A stretch of DNA of 64,000 bases from NCBI GenBank assembly GCA_008508345.1, contig QNGE01000976.1:134556-198555 (forward strand), written 5' to 3'. The position numbers were made by a program, and so were the translations under genes. Numbering within the stretch: position 1 is the first letter of the stretch; every line of letters starts with the position of its first letter. This document shows positions 24,944 to 37,221 of this stretch, piece after piece. The notes below the pieces were generated by a model. The model made no database searches and was not told the DNA's origin. It worked only from the letters and a program-made list of their open reading frames with translations. The stretch comes from Paragonimus westermani (taxonomy: Eukaryota > Platyhelminthes > Trematoda > Plagiorchiida > Troglotrematidae).

Positions 24944-27009
24944 CTGTTCAGTTGGAAAACATACTCGTGACCATGAGTGTCGGTGTGCACAGGAAACAGC
25001 TCAGAAAAACAAAACAAAACATGACAACAAGCCGTGTTATTATCTCCATTCAAAAATCACCAAACGTCGTAAATATAACCGCGCCGAATTAATCCGATCT
25101 TATTTCCTTGATCACAAGGTTTGTCAGGTTTTTGTTGTAAAGAACATGTCCCTGATTAATCGTGTTACTACTGGACAGCAGCTTCGGCGTCGATTACCAC
25201 AGGTGTAAGATGATAAGAAAAACGCTTGCATGTTTGTCATGCAATAAAAGTTGGAATAAAAGTCCAAACAGCTACCGACACTCAGTTGGACGATTCCAAT
25301 ATTTTCAAGTTGACCATCACTCACATTTGATCGCAGCGTTCGCATTCAGATAGACTTTCCAGCCAGCCTCATTCGAAAAGAAGCGCTTGAAAATAAACCA
25401 AATCCCCGACTACTCATCAGTAATTCCAATACTGGTCGAGCGAGAGGATGTATGTGCACTTCACCCAGTGACAGTGTCGTAAATAGCATACATAACAATA
25501 CTCAAAAACGTACGCCTACAACGTTCTAAAATGGGACTTAAATTTTGATAGATGATTCACACTGGTGACCTGGTGATCTGACTGGAACGATTTACCAATC
25601 CATCCGGTCGAAGTGGTGACCAGATTCCTTGAATTGACTGTATAAAACGTTCTAACATACCGAAACAAAGTCACGCCTAACGAATGCTGAATGAACCACC
25701 AATAAAATCTAGAAAGATGAAAGTGATGAAGAACTGTTTCACAGCGAATTTTCTGTTCATCCTGAATTGTTCTAAAGTCTCATTGCTTCTGTCCTCCATT
25801 CATCACGCGACTCCGGTTTGAGTTAAGGTATGCTTACAGTTTTTCTGTTCTCATACCTTTTGAAATGTATAAACTTCTTTAAACATCTTAGCACAGAAAA
25901 TATACGAGGAATATTGCAGGATTTGCGTGCTTTTCTATCAGATACAGTAAGATCCATTCGAAAAAGAAATGAGCAAAGGTGACTAATGCAAACATTTAGA
26001 AAATATATATATATGGGTTTCCTGATCGACATGGCTGAAAACAAAGGCAAACACATGCTGAAGGGAACGTGACTTTGGGTAGTTGAGTGATAAAATAGGT
26101 AAAATCTCCAAGACCAATTTAAAAATAGAGTGAACTGGTCATATTAATGGTAAACTGGACAAGATGGGCGATATGAGGGTTCCTGATATCGGATAGCAAG
26201 TGCTAGAATGCTTAACAATTTAGCTTAATCAGTTATTTGTAAGTGGTAGAGGAGTTAGTTGATATAAAGTAAACATCAGTTACACATGAGTGATATCTAT
26301 AAACGAGGATGTCTGAGTGTATGAAATATCATTCGGTCGCGCCAACTGCGAGGTTTTTGATTCAATTGTCAACACGTCTGCCTCATGGAACAAAGGTTAG
26401 AGTTCAAACCCCTGTTGTAGCAGTGAGATGCACTACTGATCACTTTCAGCAAGATCGAAACCAAATTCGAGTGGTCGTTTTCGAGAATGTGAGATCCGCC
26501 GTAGAATGTAAACAGTGTTCAACTCAAACCTTAATTAAAACATCGTCTTTAGCACGAACACCTGACCGGCAGTCGTCTATACCCGATTTCCGTTCAGCAC
26601 AGCGCTAGCCTGGGTCATCACGCGCAAGTAGTGTGTATACGCTGTTAGTGAGTTGTACTGTGCATGAACACAACACAAATCAAAGGTATAACCCCTGTCC
26701 AAGCTTCACGGAAGCACACGATTGAAACTGAAAGGTTTTTGACGTGCCGCCTCCTCTGTCGACTGCTGTATCCGTCCCGGTAATCCCGCAATGTGATGGA
26801 TAGGAGAAGACATGGTCTCACTATAAAATGAAACTGGGGACGATATTCAGGTTGGGAAAATTGGGAAAAGATCAGGATTCTCAGTATGTTCACCCATCAC
26901 ATATGGTAGTTATATTTTAGTGTGGTGGAGTTACCTGATTCCAACCGTAGAAATAAACCTCAAATTTCTGAAATAAATAATAATCTAAGACATTTTTGGA
27001 ATTGCTGTC
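24944..27009. other. Intron sequence, nothing recognised
   Basis: First part of the 9.9-kb intron between the micro-exon and the KLYAWE exon. A short (AT)n run lies near 26003-26014. No gene or repeat family identified. Confidence 0.4.
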
Positions 27010-27074
27010 AGCTTGATGCGGATGAGATGGTATCGCTGCATCAAGCTCATGCATCATTTTGACTTATCAAAATG
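27010..27074. repeat. Two adjacent perfect hairpins
   Basis: AGCTTGATGC (27010-27019) pairs exactly with GCATCAAGCT (27038-27047). Seven bases on, CATTTTGA (27055-27062) pairs exactly with TCAAAATG (27067-27074) around a 4-nt loop. The tandem arrangement is tighter than expected by chance but has no known role. Confidence 0.7.
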
Positions 27075-28366
27075 CACATAGGAATTGAAACATTGAAGAA
27101 GCAAATCAAGTGAAGTACCCCGGAGTAACATTTCGTAGGTTTGCATCTCAAGTTAAATAGGAAACTAACAGCGGACGATGGAACACAGGCCCACAGACTA
27201 CGTGCCGTGGTCTGAAGTTAGTTGTAGCTTTAGCACAAACTGTTTTTGAGTGCGCGGGCGAGTTATGAAGATCAGTAGCGGAATCCCCAGCACATTTGTG
27301 GATGCGCGATAAACTCTGGCACTCTGCCAGTTGGAATAATGAGTTTCGTTCTGGGGAGTGCCAAATATCGTTCGTTAGCCCTACATAGAAGCCTGATAAT
27401 TCCAGCCGGCCGTAAACATGCGTTATAGTGAGAAAAACTTATTGTCTCTTTGTTTGAACGATGTAACTCACACTGTTGTTAGACAAACATATATGTAAGT
27501 TATTAAAAACATCGTATGCTATCAAGAAGCACGAACGTTCACCCCCGTGGTATCAAAACAGTAGGGGAAACGTGCGCACATGAACGTATTCTCAGCCTTT
27601 AGCCGTACCGCTGTACACTATGGCTAAGGTAGCCCATGACCCCGGCAGTAACCCACGGCAAATCGTACTCATAAACTGATATGGTCGTGTGAATCAGAAG
27701 ATAAACAAAACCAAGTAATATTCTTAAAAAACGAAAAGAGTAAAAATAAGAGGTACTGCGGATTTGAGCTAAATATTTTCTGCGTGATTATCATGTTCTA
27801 GCGCCTTTCCAGTGCGAGTGGTCGCCCACCTGACAGACAGCATTGACCAAACTTTCCCAGAAAAGCACTCTTAGAAGCTACTGAGATGACGGAGTGAAAC
27901 GTTTGCAAACCAACGCTTTACAGAATAGTTTCAGACAAGCCTGACGAACCAAGACGGTTGAATTGAGTGGTGTAACTCAGGCTCAATCCACACTTCAATG
28001 TTGACCAGCCCGACAGAGACGGTGTAGTTATGTTAGTACCCAGGAGAAAACCGCGTTTAAGGAAAAACGAGTCGATGCTGAATGGCTTTGACGCTTAGTG
28101 AATCTTCCAGAGTAAGTGGGGGTACCATAATGGTTCATCTGACAATGTCGGATCCGTACGTAGCATCACAAAGGTACAGTTTTGAATAATAAAGTCCCGT
28201 GATTTGAAGGGTTAGTTTGCTTGCATGCTGTGAGGTTGAAAGGAAGGCGTGAAATGACTAGGACCCTACAAAGACTTCGAATTTTTCACTTGCTGTTTCA
28301 GAACCTCAGAGACCTGAAAAACATTGGTCATAGGTCCACATATGACTTGAAAATAACACGAGTTCT

Positions 28367-28383
28367 TAATAATAATAATAATA
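28367..28383. repeat. (AAT)n microsatellite
   Basis: A short run of AAT/ATA units of about 17 bp. Confidence 0.85.
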
Positions 28384-29872
28384 AACATCTCGATACGATA
28401 CGTGAAAGTTGAGTGTTTGACGTGTGTGCCCATGCACTAGGATATATTTGGAGGTCTCCTTGAACACATCGACTGAAATACCGTAAGTGATTGATGGAGT
28501 CTGCTATTCTCACGAAAACCCACTACAGATCATTGGGTTGACTAAATAATGTGGTCAGATCCATCATTTAAAAGGACTGTGCCTTTTTACATGCATTTTA
28601 CAGTTGTGGCTAACAGTAACGAAACAACAAGAAAGTACTAAACGGCGAGAGGTTTGCCCGCGTGTAATCCTGGGCATCATGCAATAGATCCATGGCAGAC
28701 GGAGGAATAAAGTCAACTTACTGGTGTGTGACAGGCAGCACCGTGAATGGATTTTGGCCTACGTGCTTGATGTGGTGCATCGATATTGGTAAAGTGCTTG
28801 TCGGAAAAATTACCTGGTTAGAAAAACAATGGAGCCTGCATGCACAGCCAGACAAGATCACGTTCAGTCACACCACACACAGGGTCGTCAAACTCTTTTG
28901 TAACACATACTCTTTTTAAACAACCGCATATTACTTACTGGTAGTTTGAAATTTTAAACAGCTCATCAAAAATTTGTAACATCCCAAATCGCTTGTGATG
29001 GGGAGTTCGCCGGAAAGGTCGACGACCTTTTTGACAGCCATGTGGACGGATTATATGTTATGAGACAGTGACTTAAACATTTGGCTCAGATTGATAATTA
29101 CTCCGACTGACGTAATCTCACTGGATCCATTAAGGAGAACGGGGGAATGACTGACGATAAAGCAAACAGGTCGGGGTTTATCACTTAGACAGTAAGTTCC
29201 TTAACGGTCACTGGTTGTCGGTAGTGACTAAAAGAAGAAAGATTGCTCGCGGTCATCCGTGCATAAAGAAAACTGCTATTGAAGGGTCTGAAATCGTAAA
29301 AGAAGGCTCAGTAGACAGAATTCGAGAAATGTCTCAGTGATCAAACTTATGGAGAATATTCGCTCAGAAAACTTTCTTACACCGTTGATTTCGACGATTT
29401 AAGCAACTGTTTAGGAAATCCTGCAACAGAAATCGACCCCTTGAGTGGGTCATTTGATGGATCCTTTGAGGAACAATGAGATAGGTCAATGTCTGAATTT
29501 GAATGTGAATCTCCCGAGCTAATGACGTGAATCTTCTCAACTGGCCATGCTGTTTGAGAAACTACAAGTTCAACAGCGTGTATATGATGATCACCATCAC
29601 CGTCATATCTTTTTCACTCGGTATATAAATAAGAAGAATGGATATGTACTGAATGTACTTTGTGATGAGGTAAATATCCGCTTGAATGAAGTCGGTTAAA
29701 AAAATTATACAGCTGGGCTATCGGGAGTGCAAGGAGAACTAATGAGGTGTGAAAACGCGAAGTAGCCAAAATTTTGGAGATAAGGCTATATCCACAAGTC
29801 CCTAATTGAACTGCTACGGGTGAGTTATAATTCTTAATTTCAACAAACTGGCAACTGATTTGGATAACCCAT

Positions 29873-30019
29873 AATGAACAGTCTTTTAGGACTTTCTGTT
29901 TCCGACGTTAAAAAGTATCCTTTTGTAGACTGCCCTAAAATATGGTTTCTGTGCAGTGCTGTTCCGCCACATTATGCAGCCGCTCGATGTAAGTTTAAGC
30001 AAAATCTGTTTGACCTACG
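29873..30019 (+). CDS. 48-residue open frame in the broken tract
   Basis: ATG-started: MNSLLGLSVSDVKKYPFVDC, then PKIWFLCSAVPPHYAAARCK, then FKQNLFDLR and a stop. A GTAAGT inside it at 29989 would splice away the end in another frame (LFRHIMQPLD), which joins in phase 0 to the exon-like segment at 30095. The two readings cannot both be right, and neither matches a known family. Confidence 0.3.
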
Positions 30020-30094
30020 GTGAGTGAGCAAGTAGCAGCAGCTTTTGTGAATACTCGTCCAACTCGTTTGACATACTCTAAAATTTTCTATTAG

Positions 30095-30226
30095 AATTAT
30101 TTCGAAGGAATGCTGTTGGCTGCCGAACCGGAAAAATTTGAAATGCCGCGAGATTATCATTTAGACATCAAAGGTGAAGAAGTTGATTTCAAAGACCACT
30201 ATATGGATCAGCTAAAGTTCGCCTGA
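30095..30226 (+). CDS. Terminal-exon-like segment, 43 residues and stop
   Basis: A TTTTCTATTAG acceptor is followed by an open frame NYFEGMLLAAEPEKFEMPR, then DYHLDIKGEEVDFKDHYMDQ, LKFA and TGA. It is acidic and strongly protein-like, with the look of a last exon. A possible partner donor lies at 29989, phase 0. Family unknown. Confidence 0.35.
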   Translation, partial: NYFEGMLLAAEPEKFEMPRDYHLDIKGEEVDFKDHYMDQLKFA

Positions 30227-30239
30227 AGTGACAGTTAGT

Positions 30240-33200
30240 TGCCAACGATAAATAGAGGAAATGTGACAAAGTTAATTGAAACGATGATGGACAGTTGTTC
30301 AGTGTGAACGTTATACGGACGGTAGTCATTCCACAAGGCCACCCGAGAATACAGACGGCTACTGAGAACAACAAAAACTCAACCTTTTACATGTACACCT
30401 ACCTTACACACGTTGTATCTGTTACCAGCCTCCATACAAGTATTCTGGAAGCAACTGTATGACTATAACTAGATGCTGCGGAATTAAAGTAGCGCCCTTG
30501 ATAGCCGCTGCCAGCGACGATCGAGGATTGCAGGACAGATACGACGTTTCCCGTGGCGCACTGAGCTGTGGTGTTCGGGAATTTTAGATAGGTCACTCAG
30601 TTTAGTCTGAAACATAGTGACAGAAATATTATTGCGAAATAGTAATGAACACCCACACCCATCAAGAGCAGTTCATATCTCAAAAACAGCTTGCATTTGA
30701 GCGCCGCGTTCACCCGATTTGAACTCCGTAGACCCTAGGTGTGGCTGTTTAGGACAAAGGTCAGCAAATGTCTAGTGGACAGGGGTGGACGCCATGTCCG
30801 ATAGTGGGTAGCATCTACCGATAAAAGCGATTCTCCGACTTTATCACGCAGCTTCATAGGCACAGTGTCACTACCCTCTCTGCTTATTAAACGAAACAGC
30901 ACCAGGCCTTAGATTCACATGCATTGCATGGGCAATACAATCCAGCGGCCCCAGTTTTTGATGTCCGATCTGAGGTTACATACAGTCAATGTGGTGGTTG
31001 AGCTTGATGCAACCACAACAACGGATTGCTGTTCGGCTGAACAACATTTAAAAGAAATCACTGATCCCTGGTTTTCCGATGTTTGAAGCAGCCTCTTGTG
31101 TCCGATTTTCCTTTAAAACCCTTTTGTAACCCCACACTGTCCCTAGACGGCAATATCACGTGCTTGGGAATAGTAGAACAGAGCGTTAGTGTTTATATGA
31201 TTGAACAGGCTTTCAAATGATGAAGTGATAAATGAAACGAATTAATGTGGAGTTTGGTGCTGCCTATCAAGCAAACGTTTCTCAACAGTAGATGGAAAGC
31301 TGGATGAGACCAAATGAGTAACGTCATCGATCGAGTGGGTTCGTAAAATAGTCTGCATGCATTGCATTTCTGAGAAGAGATGGCCCAATATGTAAGTACT
31401 GCCGAACAGCCATGTTACTGTATGGTTGGATTGATGGCCGGATACTTTCGAATAGCAGGGTGTTGGACGTGACGACTAATTGTGGGACAGCTAGCCGTAG
31501 GTTGCTAGCCCCTGCCTTAAGATGTACAGTCAATGAAGTCAGAGTGATAAGTAATTCGGCATGCAGACAAGTAACCCGATGAAGGTATGGACCACAATGT
31601 TGAACCACTTGCCAACCATTTAAGTGAAAGCATGTCATGCAGAGCTCGAAAATTATTATTGCCACAAGCAGCGGAAATTCGGGACTGAAGTAAATAACGC
31701 TTTTATGAGGAATATGATGAACGCTGTTCATCCCAATAGCTGTTTGAACCGTGAGAGCATAAACAATCTGACAATATACTCAATCCGCTGAGGAAATAAG
31801 GGTATCTTCGTTTGTCCCATATGTGTACCGGTCGGCGACCGAAATGTACATATCGCTATTGTAACTAACATCAAGCATGGCCCTTTCGGTTGTTCCAAAG
31901 ATATACAAGTTTTCGTTGTTCGTGACCGACCGAGAAGAAAATCGATCTCCGCCACTTTTTCAATCAATTACCACGCAATCGAGAAAACTCTACATCTTTC
32001 GGTAGAATTTAGTGATTGCTTCCGCACTTCGTCGATTATCCTGGAAGTTGCATAACGGTCTAATCTTTTCCCCTGTTATCAATTGCATGCCAATCGTCTG
32101 TACGTGCCAGAGTTATGCACCAGACCCCAACATCCGGAGTCCGAGTCAAAGGGCCCATCTTAATTAACATTCATGGCCCGGGCGTGTATGGCACGTCTGA
32201 ATATTTGACCTTCTTCCATTTCCACTGGAGGCCCTACCACAAGACTTAACCAAGGAAGAGGCCTGTCAACAGCGTCGAGTTTTGAATAGGCAGGTGCGCG
32301 GATCTCAGCGAGCCAATTATCAACACAGCAACAAGAAACAATTATAAAACTCAGTGCCTGAGTGAAAGCAGATCCGCCATATCGAGATCTGGTTAGCTCT
32401 GCCAATCGATCATCTGCTTCGGGTCTACTGTCTGTGCCACTCGTAAGTAAAATCAACCCAAGTGGCACCGACTTCATATATCTGTCTGTCTCATTGTCTC
32501 ATGTCGCACCCATCCACTTGTACTTTACGATGACATAGACACTGGACTTTTTGTGTCTGTAATACTTTTAAAGCATACAGAACGTTTTTGTGCCCATACG
32601 TGAGTGCGAAATTCAAATAGTTTCAAGCATATATTTTCTAATAGTTAAAAAGAATAAAGCAAGTGTAGTTACTTTAAATTGCGGCATTTCACATTTACCT
32701 TGACAGCTCTACTCAAAGTGGAAAATGGTTGCTATGATAGATTGTGGTCCTCATTTAGTTTACGGATGTTTGTGTATGGTTTCAGCATACTGATTATCGA
32801 GGCATACAGTTACTGTTGCAGGAACGAAGCCGAAGCTTTTCAGACGGCACAAATCGTGACTTACAATTGCCCCTTTCGACATACCCATCCAATTAGCAAG
32901 TCTTAAAAGCTCTAGATTCAGTCACAAATGAAATGCGTATATGCCAAGTGAGTCAATCTATCTTTTGATGTCCAAACATCATTTTGCCAAGTTAGCAACA
33001 CGTATTGAGCAACTGAGTTATTGAAACCATGAACGCTCAATTGGAACCAGACTGGAGGATGACTAGAGGTGATTAGCACTTGCGAGTATACAAAATTGAG
33101 CACACTCTCACCTTTCAGGAAAAAACACAGCACTCATCGTTGAAAATGGAGACGGTTAAAAACGCTAAGCAGCCACCCTTAAGCGGCAACTCACTAGAAT

Positions 33201-34667
33201 ACATTTGTTCTTTTTTCAAGTCTCCGCAAGTCCGCCAGTCACACCCAATCTTTCACATCACTGAAGACTGTCATCCATTCTTCTGCCCGCAACAGGTCTG
33301 TCAACCCACCGTGGTGTCTCCATACCAGTAAGTCAACTTCGGAATTCCACCGAGTTTTTGACCACTTGGAAATGATGCCTTATTAATATTCAACGAGTGG
33401 TCGTCAAGGATCAGCAAACAGCCAGCAGCCCCAAGATGCCACTAACATATGATACATTATTCGAAATACACACTTTCATTCAAGCCACAGCTGACCAACG
33501 GCCTGTTCAACTGTTTCTATTCTTTCTACCCTAGATTTCAGGAACAGAAGGAAAATGATGCACTGTTGATTTGAATCATCCCACCTACCTAGTGATAACT
33601 CAAGGGCAGAACAGCGTTTCATCGAAAGCCTATCAAACCTTTTAGGCCATACCTTTTTGGGCATGTGACACAACCGCGACACACTGTAAAACGAGTTTTC
33701 CGTCATTCACATTCGATAACTGAATGCTGTTAACACGTCAATCACGTGCTCGGATGGCAGTGCGTTTGCGTAAACTTAGTGGGATTGTACACATTCAAAG
33801 TGGATGACATTTCATTTTACCTTGCCATAAACCACTTTGAGCCAAAGTGTGTGCATAATTATTGAGCAGAACAGTAATCGTCATGCTTGGGTGCTTTTCT
33901 CAAAGATTGGGAGATAAACTGCACTTCAAATTATGTACGATCTACGATTATATGCAAGTGAAGCATTGGTCTATTATCTACGAAAATGAAGGGGATATTG
34001 AAGCAAAGTTTGCGCCCGTATGGTTGTAAGACGACATTTAGGACAGTCGATCTATTTAAATATTAAATCCAGAACCATCGGCATATACGGCTGTAAGTTC
34101 TTTCAGCTATGTTATTAACAAAACCTCCCAAGTTAATAATCTGGCCCGTCAAACGCAAGAGCTGGTTGTTCGGTATAGTCACAGTCTCCTGAATGCGCTG
34201 AGTTGTTCATGGCTGCTCCCGATACGAAATACCGATTGCTACGTGGTTGGCGAAAAGAAACCATTATTCAAATGACAATCGGAATCTTTTGACCATTTTC
34301 AGTGAACGTCTGAAAGCGTACAATTAAACCTTGCCTACCATATACAGGAATAACAATGACCGAAAGCCCCACATGAGACAAATAAACGCGAAATTTACTT
34401 TTCTGGCTACACTTCACAGCAATGGTTTGCAGAACGCATTCCGCCTAGTCACAGATATTCTACAGCACATCAAATCACAATTTGTTTGTTTCTAATCTAC
34501 AATAACCTGAACGCTATTCATGTCGCAGGTATAAACAGGGTTCGTTAACAACAATCCAAACAGAATTGGGGTCAACAGTTATTTCACAAAAGTAATCGGT
34601 AGAATAATTTGCTCAAGGAAGCTGAAACAAGCCCGATTTTAGATGAGACCCAACTGTGAAAAGTCAG
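30240..34667. other. Intron sequence with unidentified frames
   Basis: Minus frames at 31324-31731, 31728-31967 and 32160-32477 are open for 79 to 135 codons but show no domain. The first two abut with a 4-bp overlap. The tract may be another old repeat. No splice-consistent ABCC exon was found here. Confidence 0.35.
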
Positions 34668-34745
34668 GGCTTCGGCTGGATTCAAACCAGCGACAGACAA
34701 CATGCCTGAACGCGGCAAGCGCTCTACCAGCTGAGCTACGAAGTC
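34668..34745 (-). tRNA. tRNA-like gene or tRNA-derived SINE
   Basis: The minus strand folds as a tRNA. The acceptor arm GACTTCG/CGAAGCC pairs at 6 of 7 positions, the D stem GCTC/GAGC is perfect, and the T arm GCTGG-TTTGAAT-CCAGC is perfect. A box TAGCTCAGCTGG and B box GGTTTGAATCC are both good. A TTTT run five bases past the 3' end would stop Pol III. The anticodon stem is irregular, the loop lacks U33 and the variable region is long. So it is more likely a tRNA-derived SINE or tRNA pseudogene than a working tRNA. Confidence 0.65.
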
Positions 34746-34847
34746 CGATTTTGTTGAGGAATTATTCTGAGACAGTAGGGAACATGACAGATATGAATAA
34801 AAGTGAAGATAAGGCCAAGGAACTAATAAAACGAGTAACCAACTCAC

Positions 34848-34913
34848 TCGTATGCCATTCAAAATTTCACTGATAATTTTAACACGCGAGTCAGCAGCCA
34901 TGAATTTCTTTTC
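34848..34913 (-). CDS. ABCC1-like: ABCC micro-exon: cytosolic loop (NEILNGI block)
   Basis: A 66-bp exon of 22 codons: EKKFMAADSRVKIISEILNG then IR. It is phase 0 at both ends, with a CTTCCTCAG acceptor and a GTGAGT donor at 34847-34842. It matches the MRP1 cytosolic loop MKSKDNRIKLMNEILNGIK. The previous exon ends TVQ and the next begins VIKLYAWE, so the three exons reconstruct the ABCC loop without a gap. A tRNA-like repeat on the same strand starts only about 100 bp downstream of the donor. Confidence 0.95.
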
Positions 34914-36966
34914 CTGAGGAAGGTATAAAAATAAACGCGAACTTTATCACGTGCACACAACCAAGTGGCGTGCGATCACGTTGAGAATGTGATGAATATT
35001 CAGCGAACATCGCACTGTGATGACAAAGCACTGGAATATGCACAAGGTATGAGGTTAACTGAAAACAAACGGAAAGTTATAGGATGCTCACAGCTTTTGA
35101 TACCGTACTAAAAAGTGACTTTTTTGGTCTAACTAAATATGAAAAAAGTTAAACAGAGCTAAAATCAAGACGGTCTTGCTTCTAGTTACACGGCAGGAAA
35201 AGCAAGGTGTTAACACAAGTAGCAATGGTCGAACCTGCAGCAAACACTTCAAGGACGCTATCATGCTGGTGATGTCTCACTCTCACTCGTTGCTTGCTTG
35301 TAAATTCGCCATAAGTAAACATCTTGATGTTGACTGTCCGAGGTTAAACATAAGGACTTGAAGGGGTAGCTCTCATCCCTTATTTGCCTTCTTCCTTTAC
35401 CCCGAATGGCAAACGCTCCTCTCCATTATTATATGACAGTTAGTATACTACTGCCAACCGTCGATGCAAAACTGTAGGTAATGACGAATATAATGTTTCT
35501 ATTATTTCTGGATAAGATTATCCTCAATAAACTATATAACAAAAAGCAAGGCTTGTACAGTTTGAAAAGTTTGAAAACCCTTTGATTGTTTTTTTCATCT
35601 TCTAATCACCAAGATTTTGTTGCCACCAGTCTGCGCCGGTGTAGAATGTTCTTTTTCGTTTGAACCTTTGCATATCATTGCATGTTAATTTTTGGTACTA
35701 CAAGGGATTTAAAACCTGTGCTTCACTGTCCTTGAGCCAGTCGGCCACTGGAATGGTCAAACGGACGTATGGAATATGGTTGACTGCACCATGCCAGTAA
35801 CGCCAAATAGCTGTGCAAATTTGACTCAAAAGAACAAAAAGGAACAGCATGGTATGGCGAAACTGTGCGACAACACATTCAGATCAAGGGCATAAAAACT
35901 TATGGCCGGTGAAAGAGTCAACAGTACGTCACGTTCGAGCAGAGATTTTTGCAATAACCACCATCTTCTTCTGGATTGCAGACTGATAAATAAGAAAACA
36001 GCTGCAAACAAAACTACCATCGTTTCTGCACACGTTGACAGATTTCTTGAGCGCTAACTGGTTCTCTGATAAGCGTGAAATACGACAAAAGAACCAATTA
36101 ATAAACCAGTAGCAACAAAATATGCCCTGCTAGGTCGCAGAATCATTTATCACGAACTGGAAGTTTATTTGCCCGGAAGTACTTGAGAATTTGTCAGTAG
36201 GCATCGGGGAACAAGATGACAAAAGCATACGATTAACCGATTACAATGAGAGCGGTAGAGAGTGCTTAGTGGATGGTCATGGTGGTTGATGGTACTACTG
36301 AGACGCATAAATTTCCTTCATAAACCTTCGTCGAATCACTTTATTCAGCAAACGTTAAATCAGAAATCAGTTCGGAAGGATGGAAATCTATAGCATAGAA
36401 AACGTCCTATATTATTCCACCTTACTAAGTATGAAAAGGGGTCTGAGAACCTGTGTCCCAATACTCTTTAACTGACGGTAATGGTTTATTCCAGGTAAGT
36501 TGCACATTGCGTTGTCATTGGCAAACAATGGGGGATCAAAACGGTGATTGGGCAAACGTGCCCAAACTGATCGTCATCTCCATATGCATGTATATTTCGT
36601 ACATGATGCCTGTAACACGCAAGAATTTTGAAGCATTCTAGGTGCGAAAAGTGCCCACCTTGGTTTAGACTATGCTCAAAACACGAACCATCGGCTGTTC
36701 TAGTATCAACGAGCTATTAGCAAGAAGAACTATCTCCCACTGATCGTCCTCCAATTTATTGGGAAACAGTGAGCAGTACAGACAATGATGTATGTCCACA
36801 TATAAAAACACCGTAGACTTTTATGTGGAAGCTGTGTCGTGACTGCACCTGTTAACTGTTCCGATAGTGATACGTTAACAATCAGAGAAAAACCTCAAAT
36901 ATTCACAGTAGTGGGAGTGATAAAAATCATCAGCGTTAAACGCAAGCATTCGTGGTGACCACATAC
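34914..36966. other. Intron before the micro-exon
   Basis: A 2.05-kb AT-rich intron from the GTATGT donor at 36966 to the CCTCAG acceptor at 34914. No coding or repeat signal recognised. Confidence 0.5.
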
Positions 36967-37221
36967 TTGCACTGTTTTGGACAACCGAGCGATCACAGCA
37001 TTAAACGGTAGTAGCAGTAATAATACGCCGATTCCAGCCAGAACAGATGGCCCGAGTTCACGCCAGAGCAGAACTATGGCCACTACGATTTGGAAGGGAC
37101 CGGACCAAACCACATGCACATAAGGCATAAGTGTGGTAAAATGCTGTGCGTCAGATGAGATCAAATTCATAATCTGCCCGGTTGTTGACTCACAACGTGC
37201 CTTATTGCTCAGGCGTAGACT
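36967..37221 (-). CDS. ABCC1-like: ABCC exon: TM8-TM9 of TMD1
   Basis: This 255-bp (85-codon) exon is in phase 0 at both ends. It begins SLRLSNKARCESTTGQIMNL, the counterpart of the MRP1 stretch leading into EIVNLMSVDAQRF. TM8 follows (HVVWSGPFQIVVAIVLLW), then GPSVLAG and TM9 (IGVLLLLLPFNAVIA), ending LSKTVQ. The acceptor is TTTATTTTCTAG and the donor GTATGT at 36966-36961. This is among the most conserved parts of TMD1; the SDAQHF and LGPSVLAG blocks are diagnostic of long ABCC proteins. Confidence 0.97.

Larger units (their letters stand above)
28690..30230 (+). pseudogene. Broken multi-segment coding tract, family unknown
   Basis: A run of protein-like segments on plus, in changing frames and separated by stops. 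They include KRRKIARGHPCIKKTAIEGS (about 29230-29330), acidic DFDDLSNCLGNPATEIDPLS (about 29390-29510), QQRVYDDHHHRHIFFTRYIN then KKNGYVLNVLCDE (about 29570-29669, followed by GTAAAT), then the segments listed separately at 29873 and 30095. Either a decayed element or a small antisense gene with a damaged 5' half. No domain is recognised. Confidence 0.4.

Noticed and set aside
34584..34901. A 105-codon minus frame that begins with real ABCC residues and continues with an AQLVERLPRSG-like peptide.
   Set aside because: Only the first part is exon. The rest is intron and the tRNA-like repeat read through as protein.
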